From Woeseiaceae bacterium (GTDB taxonomy: Bacteria; Pseudomonadota; Gammaproteobacteria; Steroidobacterales; Woeseiaceae): a stretch of DNA of 64,000 bases. Below the pieces are notes generated by a model. That model was not told the DNA's origin. It saw nothing but the letters and a program-made list of their open reading frames with translations, and searched no databases. The translations under genes were made by a program, and so were the position numbers. Within the stretch, counting starts at the first letter, position 1, and every line of letters starts with the position of its first letter. The DNA lies in NCBI GenBank assembly GCA_021773035.1, contig JAJFKU010000023.1:186001-250000 (forward strand), in the 5' to 3' direction. Positions 27,627-36,067 of this stretch are shown here, piece by piece.

Positions 27627-28319
27627 ATGACAGCTGTACGTTGTGTGGATTTATGCAAAACCTACTGCCAGGGCGATCAGGATATCAAGGCACTGGACCA
27701 TGTGAGTATTGAGATAGCCGAGAGCGGCTTCGTCTGTCTGTCAGCGCCGTCGGGCGGCGGTAAGACCACTCTGCTGAACGCGATTGGAGGGCTGGATATT
27801 CCGGATAGCGGAGAGGTCTACGTTGCGGGGCAGCGTATCGATAACCTGAGCAAGGGCGCGCTGGCCGAACTGCGACTGCGGCAGATTGGCTTTGTTTTTC
27901 AGGCTTACAATCTGATTCCCGTTCTCACTGCGCGCGAAAACGTCGAGTTCGTTATGCAGGTGCAGGGGGTTGCGGCGGCGGATCGGCATGAAAAGTCCAC
28001 GGCGATACTGAAAGAGGTCGGACTCGAGGGTCTTGAAGATCGCCGGCCGGCAGAGATGTCCGGCGGGCAGCAGCAACGCGTTGCCGTTGCACGGGCCATT
28101 GCCTCGAAGCCGTCACTGGTACTGGCCGATGAGCCGACGGCGAACCTGGATTCCAAGACATCCGATGAACTCATGGAGTTGTTCACGCATCTGAATGAGC
28201 ATCACAAAACCACTTTCGTTATTGCAACGCATGACCGGCGCGTCATGAAGTATGCGCGCCGCCTGATTCGTATGCTGGACGGAAGGATCGTAGACGATAT
28301 CGATCAGCGTGCTGCCTAG
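27627..28319 (+). CDS. ABC transporter ATP-binding protein, LolD/MacB type
   Basis: 230 residues from ATG 27627; the open frame runs further upstream over permease 2, which is a shadow. Walker A is SAPSGGGKTT (about 36-45), with Ala-Pro-Ser-Gly-Gly in place of the usual G-x-S-G-S. Also seen: LSG-type signature MSGGQQQRVAVARA (about 141-154), Walker B LVLADEPTANLDS, and the H-loop IATHD. The LolD/MacB group powers FtsX-fold permeases. Its 3' end overlaps the GTG start of the barrel gene by 11 bp. Confidence 0.92.
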   Translation: MTAVRCVDLCKTYCQGDQDIKALDHVSIEIAESGFVCLSAPSGGGKTTLLNAIGGLDIPDSGEVYVAGQRIDNLSKGALAELRLRQIGFVFQAYNLIPVLTARENVEFVMQVQGVAAADRHEKSTAILKEVGLEGLEDRRPAEMSGGQQQRVAVARAIASKPSLVLADEPTANLDSKTSDELMELFTHLNEHHKTTFVIATHDRRVMKYARRLIRMLDGRIVDDIDQRAA

Positions 28320-29520
28320 ACTTCTAATACTGCTTGTCTTACTTTCGGCGTTCGCTGCCGCTGACGACAGCAGGACGGAATTTGGCGGTCATGCCAAGCT
28401 GCGGCTGCTTGGGCAAAGCTACCCTTCGGAGAGCGTGTTTCGTGACGTGTTCGGCGGCAGCTCGCTTGCCACCGAGGGCGACCTGCGGCTGAATCTTACG
28501 CACCGCCGTGGTGGCTGGACGTTTAACTCGAACTACCAACTCGCCGCCTCCGACGGCGAAGCATGGGCATTGCCCGATGATCGCAGAAGGCTGTTCGATC
28601 TGACTTCCGTGATCGACGACGGCGATGAATCCGCCTTGCTGCACAGGCTCGATCGACTGTGGATTGGCCACAGTAGCGAGAAGACCGTTTTCAGGCTTGG
28701 ACGCCAGGCGTTGTCCTGGGGTAACGGTCTTTTCTATGCGCCGATGGACCTCGTAAACCCTTTCGACCCAGCGGCGGTGGATACCGAGTACAAGCCGGGC
28801 GACGACATGTTGTACGTGCAGTACCTCAAGGACAGCGGTGCTGATATTCAGGGTGCGTATGTCGCGCGTCGCGATCTGTTTAGCGGCGATGCGCAGAGCG
28901 ACGTTGCCACAATAGCGACCAAGTACCATGGTTTTGCGGGCGAGAGTGAATTCGACGTGCTGGTGGCGCGCCACTATGGCGACACGGTTCTCGGGTTTGG
29001 CGGCAGTCATGAACTGGGCGGTGCTCACTGGAGCGGCGATCTCGTCGTTACCGATACCGAGATCGATACCTATCTGCAGTTCACCACCAACCTGAGTTAT
29101 TCGTGGACCTGGGCTGGCAAGAACATGAGCGGTGTGATCGAGTACCACTTCAACGGCTTCGGTCAGCACCCGGATGACTATGGGCCGGTGTCACTGTCTG
29201 ACAATCCGGACCTCACTGTGCGTTTGAGCCGTGGTGAGAGTTTCGCGCTGGGCCGTAACTATCTTGCTGGCAGCGTCCTGATAGAGATGACACCGCTATG
29301 GAGTATGACGCCCAATCTGCTGTGTAACGTGGGCGATACCAGTGCTCTGCTGCAACTGGTTAGCAATTACAGTCTCGGGGATAACATGACTCTGCTGGGC
29401 AGCTTCAACTTGCCCATTGGCAGCAGTGGCAGCGAATTCGGTGGGGTCGATTCGGGCGCACCCGGGCGTTATCTGTCTCGAGGTACCGGCGTGTTCGCGC
29501 AGTTCGCCTGGTATTTCTGA
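28309..29520 (+). CDS. outer-membrane beta-barrel protein of the Lol-like cluster
   Basis: 403 residues from a GTG start inside the end of the ATPase gene. The signal peptide is about residues 1-18 (LPRLLILLVLLSAFAAA). The mature protein alternates polar and hydrophobic residues throughout and ends in aromatic strands with a terminal Phe (FAQFAWYF), the usual mark of a BAM-folded barrel. A conserved-looking block GRQALSWGNGLFYAPMDLVNPFDP recalls DUF1302-like barrels. It would be the outer-membrane end of this ABC system, in place of a LolB. The function is inferred only. Confidence 0.7.
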   Translation: MLPRLLILLVLLSAFAAADDSRTEFGGHAKLRLLGQSYPSESVFRDVFGGSSLATEGDLRLNLTHRRGGWTFNSNYQLAASDGEAWALPDDRRRLFDLTSVIDDGDESALLHRLDRLWIGHSSEKTVFRLGRQALSWGNGLFYAPMDLVNPFDPAAVDTEYKPGDDMLYVQYLKDSGADIQGAYVARRDLFSGDAQSDVATIATKYHGFAGESEFDVLVARHYGDTVLGFGGSHELGGAHWSGDLVVTDTEIDTYLQFTTNLSYSWTWAGKNMSGVIEYHFNGFGQHPDDYGPVSLSDNPDLTVRLSRGESFALGRNYLAGSVLIEMTPLWSMTPNLLCNVGDTSALLQLVSNYSLGDNMTLLGSFNLPIGSSGSEFGGVDSGAPGRYLSRGTGVFAQFAWYF

Positions 29521-29600
29521 TTGGATACCGTGCTCTGCTCGTAGCCAGGCCGGCCCCGTGGGGACATCGTATATCGCGCTGTCTTATGTTTCCCGGACTA

Positions 29601-29640
29601 CGTAACAAAACGGCAACACTACCGTAAAAGGCCTGTAAAG
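29601..29640 (+). promoter_or_regulatory. four 11-bp-spaced direct repeats upstream of the response regulator
   Basis: Heptamers CGTAACA (29601), GGCAACA (29612), CGTAAAA (29623) and TGTAAAG (29634) start exactly 11 bp apart, one helical turn each. Tandem 11-bp spacing is the known layout of PhoB/OmpR-family boxes (Pho box consensus TGTCATA with 4-bp spacers). It lies 42 bp before the PhoB-like gene, so autoregulation is likely. Confidence 0.55.
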
Positions 29641-29681
29641 CGTTTGTGATTTCCTCGCTGCTTCGACAACGGGAAGAAACG

Positions 29682-30377
29682 ATGACGCCTTTGGCTATTA
29701 TTCTGGTAGTAGATAGCGACACGGCTACGCGCAACATGATGTCGCATAAACTACGTGAGCTCGGCCACAGGGTGAGCGAGCGCAGTGATGCGAGCTCGGC
29801 GCTCGCCGCGGCCAGGCAAACCTGCCCGGACCTGATGGTGTGCGACTGTTCGCTGCCGGATCTTGCCGGTGTCGAACTGCTTAGTGACGTGCGTTGCAAC
29901 GACGATCTGAAAGGGATGAGGGTGCTCATGACCTCAGACCGGGAAGAAACATCCGATGTCGTGATCGCATTGGAGTCGGGCGCCGACGATTTCGTTGCAA
30001 AGCCCATAAATATTCCGGAATTCGTAGCGCGAATAGATGCCTGCCTGCGGCGACCGGCGAATGTCCATCGCTCGCGCGCCATCAGCGCGGGCGGCATAAC
30101 GATGGATGTGGTTGGACATCGTGTAAGCGCCGATGGCCACAGCATTTCGCTTGCGCCACGAGAATACAGTCTGCTGCTGTTCTTGCTCAGCAACCAGGAT
30201 CGGGTGTTCAGCCGGAGCCAGCTGCTGGCCCACGTCTGGGACCGCGATGCGGCCGTTGGGGTGAGAACCATAGACGTTCACATTCGCCGCCTGCGGAGTC
30301 TTCTTGAACCGTCTGGCTATGACGAGTATGTGCAAACTGTGCGCGGTAGCGGATATCGATTCTCCCTGTTGGTCTGA
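29682..30377 (+). CDS. OmpR/PhoB-family response regulator (orphan)
   Basis: 231 residues from ATG 29682 with GGGAAGA upstream. The receiver domain (about 5-120) has the phospho-acceptor Asp55 (VCDCSLPD), Thr in LMTSD and Lys in FVAKPIN. The usual second acidic residue of the Mg-binding pair is Ser12 (VVDSD). The C-terminal OmpR winged helix (about 130-230) includes LAPREYSLLLFLLSNQDRVFSRSQLLAHVW and TIDVHIRRLRSLLE, close to PhoB. No histidine kinase is adjacent. It probably controls itself and the lipoprotein-TonB receptor operon downstream through the 11-bp repeats. Confidence 0.9.
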   Translation: MTPLAIILVVDSDTATRNMMSHKLRELGHRVSERSDASSALAAARQTCPDLMVCDCSLPDLAGVELLSDVRCNDDLKGMRVLMTSDREETSDVVIALESGADDFVAKPINIPEFVARIDACLRRPANVHRSRAISAGGITMDVVGHRVSADGHSISLAPREYSLLLFLLSNQDRVFSRSQLLAHVWDRDAAVGVRTIDVHIRRLRSLLEPSGYDEYVQTVRGSGYRFSLLV

Positions 30378-30383
30378 TCGTTT

Positions 30384-30412
30384 CGTAACAAAGTGTTAAT
30401 CCCGTTGTCACG
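30384..30412 (+). promoter_or_regulatory. three 11-bp-spaced repeats upstream of the lipoprotein gene
   Basis: CGTAACA (30384), GTTAATC (30395) and TGTCACG (30406) are spaced exactly 11 bp. The first copy, with its next two bases (CGTAACAAA), is identical to the start of the repeats at 29601. TGTCACG is close to the Pho box heptamer. A TAGATT at 30433-30438 could be the -10 element. Predicted binding site for the adjacent PhoB-like regulator. Confidence 0.5.
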
Positions 30413-30496
30413 CGGGTTCCATATTGCCGGTTTAGATTGTGCACCTCCTCAAACGGGCAGCGCTTTGCCTATACGAAGCATATCTGGAGAACACCG

Positions 30497-32194
30497 ATGA
30501 AACTGACTCGCCTGATCACTGTAACAGCAGCCGGCATTGCGCTTGCAGCCTGTTCCAGCGGCGACATTAACCTCTCACCGTCCACGAACGTAACCGACAG
30601 CAACAACACGACGAATAATGGAGCCGGTGGTAGTGCAGACGACGTATGCGCGTTCTACACGAAAGCCGGTCAGACGCTGCAAGGTTCGGCCGATTCCAGC
30701 GGTAACTGCACCTACGGCTCGGCTTTCGTCGGCCCGAAGAACAACCTGACTGTCGATCTCCTGATACCGGAGCTGCCAAACGGTGGTGCGCATATATTTA
30801 CATCGAGTCTGTTTGTCGGCGAGACCTATCGCACCCAGTCGGAGCTGGCCGCAGCCGGCATTACCAAGGGTGGTGACGGTCCGACCTTGACGATTGAAGC
30901 CGGCGCAACCCTTGCGTTCCAGACCAACAAGGACTTCATTATTGTCAACCGTGGTTCGCGGATTCTCGCCGACGGTACGGTCGACAAGCCAATCACCATT
31001 ACCTCGGTGTCGGATATCAACGGCACCGTCGGACCGGAAGACGTGCAGCAGTGGGGCGGCATCGTCATCAACGGTTTCGGCGTCAGCAACAAGTGCAGCT
31101 ACACCGGGACTCGCGGGCAGGCTGGATTCGCTCTGACAGCGGCTACCGAATGTTCGATCGAGGCAGAGGGCTCGGCTGGTGACGACGAATCCCAGTACGG
31201 CGGTGACAACGATGCCGACGAATCCGGCATTCTCCGCTACGTTATCGTCAAGCACACCGGCGCCGAGGTCGGTAACGGCGATGAGCTCAATGGAATTTCC
31301 TTTGGCGGCGTCGGTAGTGCGACGGTCGTGGAGAATCTGCAGGTTTACTCAACTTACGATGACGGTATCGAAATGTTCGGCGGTTCCGTGAGCTTCACCA
31401 ATTTCGTTGCGCTGTACGTTCGCGATGACTCGATCGATATCGATGAAGGCTGGAACGGTTCGATTAGCAATGCGCTGGTAATCCAGTCCGAGACCGATGG
31501 CAATCACTGCATCGAAGCCGATGGCATCGGCTCTTACTCCGGCCTGAATGAAGCGACGAAGGACGACTTCATCGCCCGCGGCCTTAACAGCCGGCCGACG
31601 ATTAGCAACCTGACCTGCATCATTTCGGCGAATATCAACGGGACTCACGGCGAAGGTGCCGGATGGCGCCTGCGCGAAGGCCTGTGGCCCGTCATCAACG
31701 ACTCGATGGTGGTCTCGTCCTTTGGCCCGAACGATACCAGCGACGCTGATGACAACTACTGTCTGCGAATCGAAAGCGTCGAGTCGCATGAAGCGGCGAT
31801 CAATGGAGATTTGCAGCTGAACTCGGTCATCTTCGCGTGCCAGGAAAACCAAAAGGGCACAACAATCGCCGATCGCAACGCAACGACGACGATTGCCGGC
31901 GAACAGGCGTTCGCAGAGTCCGCTGGCAATCAGTTTGCCACCATTGCCGATGGCACCGTGAAAAACCCGACATCTGCCAACGATGCTGACTTGCTGCTGC
32001 TCGAAGGTGAGCAATCGGTTTATTCGCAGTCGTGGTCGACGTCGTTGGTCGATAGCGCGGCACCGGCGGCGACTACTGCACCGACGGCCGGCGATTACCT
32101 CGGTGGCGCTGCGTTGTCCGACGACTGGTTTTCTACCTGGACTTATGGCATCGCCGACACGAATCGCGGCCAGCCTTTGTGGTTTGAGCAATGA
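30497..32194 (+). CDS. beta-helix-like outer lipoprotein, partner of a TonB receptor
   Basis: 565 residues from ATG 30497 with GGAG 7 bases upstream. The signal peptide ends in the lipobox LAACSS (Cys at about residue 19), then a Ser/Asn/Thr-rich linker. The body has repeated short strands of a right-handed beta-helix kind (LTIEAGATLAFQTNKDFIIV, ADGTVDKPITITSV, IVKHTGAEVGNG, VENLQVYSTYDDGIEMFGGSVSFTNFVALYV, DDSIDIDEGWNGSISNALVI). It overlaps the TonB receptor by ATGA. A surface substrate-binding role analogous to SusD is inferred; I do not know a characterised member. Confidence 0.7.
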   Translation: MKLTRLITVTAAGIALAACSSGDINLSPSTNVTDSNNTTNNGAGGSADDVCAFYTKAGQTLQGSADSSGNCTYGSAFVGPKNNLTVDLLIPELPNGGAHIFTSSLFVGETYRTQSELAAAGITKGGDGPTLTIEAGATLAFQTNKDFIIVNRGSRILADGTVDKPITITSVSDINGTVGPEDVQQWGGIVINGFGVSNKCSYTGTRGQAGFALTAATECSIEAEGSAGDDESQYGGDNDADESGILRYVIVKHTGAEVGNGDELNGISFGGVGSATVVENLQVYSTYDDGIEMFGGSVSFTNFVALYVRDDSIDIDEGWNGSISNALVIQSETDGNHCIEADGIGSYSGLNEATKDDFIARGLNSRPTISNLTCIISANINGTHGEGAGWRLREGLWPVINDSMVVSSFGPNDTSDADDNYCLRIESVESHEAAINGDLQLNSVIFACQENQKGTTIADRNATTTIAGEQAFAESAGNQFATIADGTVKNPTSANDADLLLLEGEQSVYSQSWSTSLVDSAAPAATTAPTAGDYLGGAALSDDWFSTWTYGIADTNRGQPLWFEQ

Positions 32195-34980
32195 AAACGC
32201 GTAACGCGAAGACTTGCATCGTCGCACTCGCAGCCATAGCTGCGAGTGTTTTTTCGCAATCGGTGCTGGCGCTGGAAGCAGGGGCATCGCAGACCAGGCC
32301 TGCGCCGGCTATCGAACAGATGAGAGTCGAAGACGTCGCTATCGAAGAAGTTGTCGTTACCGGTCGCTTCATCAGCTCCAGTCAGGAACTCGTCAACGAG
32401 CGAATGTCGGATGCGTTTGCGACCGACCTGCTGGGCGCAGAGGCGATCTCGCGCCTGGGTGACTCTACGGTGGCCGCTGCGCTGCGCCGCGTGCCCGGGC
32501 TGACGCTGGTGCAGGACAAGTACGTTTACATCCGCGGTCTCGGTGAGCGCTATTCGCAGAGCACGCTGAACCGTGCGCAGATTCCGTCGCCGGATCTGAC
32601 ACGCAACGTGATCCCGCTGAACATCTTTCCAACATCGATCGTTGAGTCGCTCAAAGTACAGAAGGCCTGGTCGGCGGATCTGCCGGCAAACTTCGGTGGT
32701 GGTGCCATCGATATTCGCACCAAAGGTATCCCGGACGATCTGACGTTCAAGTTCGAGATCGGTCTGGGCGACAACAGCGCGAACCCGCGCAAGGTCTACA
32801 GTTACGCCGGCGGTGGTGATGATAGCCGCGGTGTTGACGATGGTACCCGGGCTTTGTCGCCGCTGATCCGCGATGGCGTTGTGTCCTACCAGGGCAACCC
32901 CGGTGTCAACGCGATACTCAATTTCATGCAGCGGCAGGATGCAACGGCGAGCCTGTATGACGCGCAGACCGTGAACCGCGAGATGGCGCTGGCTCTGAAT
33001 CGCAATGTCAGCATCGTGGAAGAAGACGCCCATCCGGATTATTCCGCGCGCGTCAGTTTCGGCGACAAGTACGAATTCGGCCGGGACTGGGAAGCGGGTT
33101 TCAGCATCGGCGGCTCCTATGGCACGGACTGGCGTTTCCGCCGTGCCCGAACGGCAAGCTTTGGTTTGCCCGAGGAGCAAAACGGCGTCAAGGAAGAGAC
33201 GACTCGCAGCATCAACATGGCCGGCACCGTGAACCTGGGTCTGAAGTTCGGCGAAGACCATGAGGTATCGACGACCAGTCTTTTTCTGCGCAACACGGAT
33301 GACGAGACCGAGGTTTTCGACTTTTTCAACGAAAACCGACCGTTATCGAGTGGCCGCGGGTTTCGTAACTACCGGCTGCAGTTCGAAGAACGCGACATGG
33401 TGACGCACCAGATAGATGGTACGCACTACCTCGGTGCCGATACGCGTGAACGGCTGCCGCTTGCAGGAAAACTGTTTGCCTGGCTGCCCGAAGACAGCAA
33501 GATCGAGTGGTTTTATTCTACCTCCGAGGCCGAAACGGGCATTCCGAATCAGGTCACTGTCGCCTCCGAGACTGTCACGGAGCGCGATTCAGGCGCCGTG
33601 CTCAGTGAGTCGGTCCGTCTCACGTCATCGGCAGCGGACTATCGCTTTACCGAGCTGGACGACGAGGTCGACAACTATGGTTGGAGCGTGACAGCTCCGC
33701 TGGAATGGGGCAGTTCCTACATTGAACTCAGCGCTGGCTGGGGTCATGCACGCAAGGCCAGAATCTACCGGCAGGACCAGTTCAGTCTGGGCTTCCTGAA
33801 CGTTGCCGACCAGTCGGTACTCGAAGGCTCGCTGGGGGACGTGTTTTCCGATGAAAACATTCTCGCGGACGTAGCCGATCCCGACCCGGACAATCCGCTG
33901 CCGGATGCCCGGGTTTTCGTCAACAACATCGTTTTCGATCGACAGGGCACGAACTCCAACAGCTATCTTGCCGCTACGATGACCGACTCGATCTGGGCCA
34001 AGGTCGACTGGACGCTGCACGATACCTGGCGTATCGCTGTCGGTGCCCGGTGGGAGGACTTCCGGCTGGCAGCCGTCGACTGGAATCCCAATGGATTCAG
34101 CACAGCTTCACCGCAGGTTACGACCGGCGTAGAGGAGCTCGCGCGCGGTACGTTCAAGGAGGATCGCGTTTATCCGGCCGTCGGTTTCACCTACATGGGC
34201 GACCTTTGGGCGGAAACCTTTCAGGTTCGCCTCGGCTACAGCGAGACGGCTATCCGACCGGATCTGCGTGAAATCACCGACTCCAGCTACATTGACCCGA
34301 TAACGGGCGATCTGATTCGTGGCAATCCGGGCGTCCGGCCGTCGGATATCGAGAGTATCGATCTGCGCGCGGAATGGTATTTCGACAATGGTGATAACGT
34401 GACGATGACGCTGTTTCGCAAGGACGTAGACAATGCCATCGAGTTCTTCGAGATTCCGGCCAGCGATACGACGATCGCGAGAGAGATCATCAATGCCGAG
34501 TCGGGCTGGGTGCAGGGTGTCGAATTCGAGTTTCTGAAGGAACTCGGTTTCATGGGTTCGATTTTCGATACGCTGTTCGTGCAGGGAAACCTGACTCTGC
34601 AGGAGTCGGAGCTCACGGCAGGTCCGAACGCTAACGTGCCGACAAACCCGGTTCGGCCGCTGTCCGGAGCGTCCGATTACGTCGTGAACTTCATGATCGG
34701 TTTCGACTCTCCTGATGCACGTCATACCGCGTCTCTGATCTACAACGTATTTGGTGAGCGTTTATACGTCGCGGGTCGAAACGGTTCGCCTGACGGCTAC
34801 GAGCAGCCGTTCCACGGACTGGATGCGACGTACTTCTGGTATCCGACAGAGCGCCTGACTTTCAAGGCGAAAGCGCAGAACATTCTCGGTGAAGAAATCG
34901 ACATCCGGCGCGGCGATGTTGTTACGTTTTCGCAAGACCCCGGAACGATGTACTCCATCAGTATGTCCTGGTCGCTATAG
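32191..34980 (+). CDS. TonB-dependent outer membrane receptor
   Basis: 929 residues. A signal peptide (about 1-29) is followed by a TonB-box-like EEVVVTGRF at about 52-60 and the plug domain: LGDSTVAAALRRVPGLTLVQDKYVYIRGLGERYSQ, then IPLNIFPTSIVESLKVQKAWSADLPANFGGGAIDIRTKG. The rest is a 22-strand-type barrel ending GTMYSISMSWSL. No siderophore-specific feature was seen. Its partner is the lipoprotein 5' of it, and both are downstream of a PhoB-like regulator, so uptake of a phosphorus-containing or nucleic-acid-derived ligand is one possibility. Confidence 0.93.
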   Translation: MKTRNAKTCIVALAAIAASVFSQSVLALEAGASQTRPAPAIEQMRVEDVAIEEVVVTGRFISSSQELVNERMSDAFATDLLGAEAISRLGDSTVAAALRRVPGLTLVQDKYVYIRGLGERYSQSTLNRAQIPSPDLTRNVIPLNIFPTSIVESLKVQKAWSADLPANFGGGAIDIRTKGIPDDLTFKFEIGLGDNSANPRKVYSYAGGGDDSRGVDDGTRALSPLIRDGVVSYQGNPGVNAILNFMQRQDATASLYDAQTVNREMALALNRNVSIVEEDAHPDYSARVSFGDKYEFGRDWEAGFSIGGSYGTDWRFRRARTASFGLPEEQNGVKEETTRSINMAGTVNLGLKFGEDHEVSTTSLFLRNTDDETEVFDFFNENRPLSSGRGFRNYRLQFEERDMVTHQIDGTHYLGADTRERLPLAGKLFAWLPEDSKIEWFYSTSEAETGIPNQVTVASETVTERDSGAVLSESVRLTSSAADYRFTELDDEVDNYGWSVTAPLEWGSSYIELSAGWGHARKARIYRQDQFSLGFLNVADQSVLEGSLGDVFSDENILADVADPDPDNPLPDARVFVNNIVFDRQGTNSNSYLAATMTDSIWAKVDWTLHDTWRIAVGARWEDFRLAAVDWNPNGFSTASPQVTTGVEELARGTFKEDRVYPAVGFTYMGDLWAETFQVRLGYSETAIRPDLREITDSSYIDPITGDLIRGNPGVRPSDIESIDLRAEWYFDNGDNVTMTLFRKDVDNAIEFFEIPASDTTIAREIINAESGWVQGVEFEFLKELGFMGSIFDTLFVQGNLTLQESELTAGPNANVPTNPVRPLSGASDYVVNFMIGFDSPDARHTASLIYNVFGERLYVAGRNGSPDGYEQPFHGLDATYFWYPTERLTFKAKAQNILGEEIDIRRGDVVTFSQDPGTMYSISMSWSL

Positions 34981-35012
34981 ACGGAGTTCCCCCTAAACTT
35001 CGAGGTATGGCG

Positions 35013-35048
35013 AGGGGTCAGAGCCCAAAGAGCTCTGACCCCTTTTTT
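35013..35048 (+). terminator. rho-independent terminator after the TonB receptor
   Basis: A perfect 12-bp stem, AGGGGTCAGAGC (35013-35024) with GCTCTGACCCCT (35032-35043) around a 7-base loop, runs into six T. It ends the 30497-34980 transcript. The AGGGGTCAG arm recurs in a palindrome at 61597, so it may be a REP-like repeat recruited as terminator. Confidence 0.8.
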
Positions 35049-35055
35049 CTTTCAC

Positions 35056-35529
35056 TCAAAAGAATTTTTTTGCCAGACCGATTAGGTCGCCCAGCCCGCT
35101 ATCCTGTTGCCCGGCGGCGCTCTTCTTGTTCATCGCCCCCATGGCCAGCGTTGCCAGCAGCGGCAGGGCCTTTTTGACCAGGCTGGCGTCGATACCGGTG
35201 TCCTTCTCAGCCGCACTGGCAACTTCACGGCTTGCCTGTTTGCTGCCGAGCAGGTGCCCGAGAATTTTATTGCCGTCAAGGCGTGTTTCGTCAGATCGCA
35301 TTAAATCGGGGTTGTCGATATAGCGGTCATGTGCCCCCGATTGCAAGGCGTTCTGCAGCTTCGCGAGGCCGCCCTCCTGCGTGGCGCTCTTGGAGAGGCT
35401 GCCCATCAGGGCCGGCGCCAGTGACGCAACGAGTTTCGACGTATCCGACGATCCGAGCCCGACGGCATCTGCAAGTTGCTTGACGCTGTTGCCGCCGCCG
35501 CTACTGTTCAGTAAATCGAGAAGATCCAT
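35056..35529 (-). CDS. DUF937 domain protein
   Basis: 157 residues. It fits the DUF937 family: a start MDLLDLLNSS, then repeated small helical units with LVASLAPALMGSLSK and LVKKALPLLATLAMGAMNKK. Gly/Ser/Lys-rich, no signal peptide, so cytosolic. Function unknown. It lies 23 bp downstream of the kbp gene on the same strand and is probably co-transcribed with it. Confidence 0.8.
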   Translation of the reverse strand: MDLLDLLNSSGGGNSVKQLADAVGLGSSDTSKLVASLAPALMGSLSKSATQEGGLAKLQNALQSGAHDRYIDNPDLMRSDETRLDGNKILGHLLGSKQASREVASAAEKDTGIDASLVKKALPLLATLAMGAMNKKSAAGQQDSGLGDLIGLAKKFF

Positions 35530-35552
35530 ATCAGGTTTCCTTTGAAGAAGTT

Positions 35553-35999
35553 TTATTCAGCGGGGATGCGAATCTTCTGACCCGGGTAAATCTTGTTCGG
35601 ATCCGAAATGATGTCGCGGTTTGCCTCAAAGATCTTCGTGTACTTCGATGCACTACCGTAGAAACGCTTGGCGATACCGCCGAGCGTGTCGCCACTGACG
35701 ATCTCGTAGAACTCGACCTTTTCTTCCGGCTCTTCCGCTGCCGGAGGTGGCGCTTTCAGGTCATCGGCAACCACTTTTTCCACACCCTGGATGTTGCCGG
35801 CAACAAGGATTGCACTATCGCGGACCGCGGCGTTCTTGCAGTCACCGCAGATGGTTGCAACGCCATCGTCAAACGCTACCTCCAGGTTGGTGATTCCATA
35901 GGTTTTGATTTCCAGGTGTTCCTTGATGTTATCCGCAGCTTCTGCGTCCGTATTGAATACCTGTCGACCCACATCTTTTACAAAATCGAATAAGCCCAT
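35553..35999 (-). CDS. kbp: BON-LysM protein, Kbp/YgaU-like potassium-binding protein
   Basis: 148 residues, close to E. coli Kbp (149). An N-terminal MGLFDFVKDVGRQVF is followed by a BON domain (about 22-82, with NLEVAFDDGVATICGDC and RDSAILVAGNIQGVEKVV) and a C-terminal LysM domain (about 97-146, YEIVSGDTLGGIAKRFYG ... YPGQKIRIPAE). E. coli Kbp senses cytosolic potassium. Two Cys in the BON domain (CGDC) are a local peculiarity. Divergent from the M48 protease gene with 68 bp between starts. Confidence 0.88.
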   Translation of the reverse strand: MGLFDFVKDVGRQVFNTDAEAADNIKEHLEIKTYGITNLEVAFDDGVATICGDCKNAAVRDSAILVAGNIQGVEKVVADDLKAPPPAAEEPEEKVEFYEIVSGDTLGGIAKRFYGSASKYTKIFEANRDIISDPNKIYPGQKIRIPAE

Positions 36000-36067
36000 T
36001 CGCTTCTCCTGTGCCGGTTGCTTACGGCGTCTGTATAATCAATCATGGATTAGAACGGGATATGGTC

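Noticed and set aside
36034..36039. TATAAT as full promoter of the M48 protease
   Set aside because: No -35 hexamer at 16-18 bp spacing, so only noted as a possible -10 in the gene entry.
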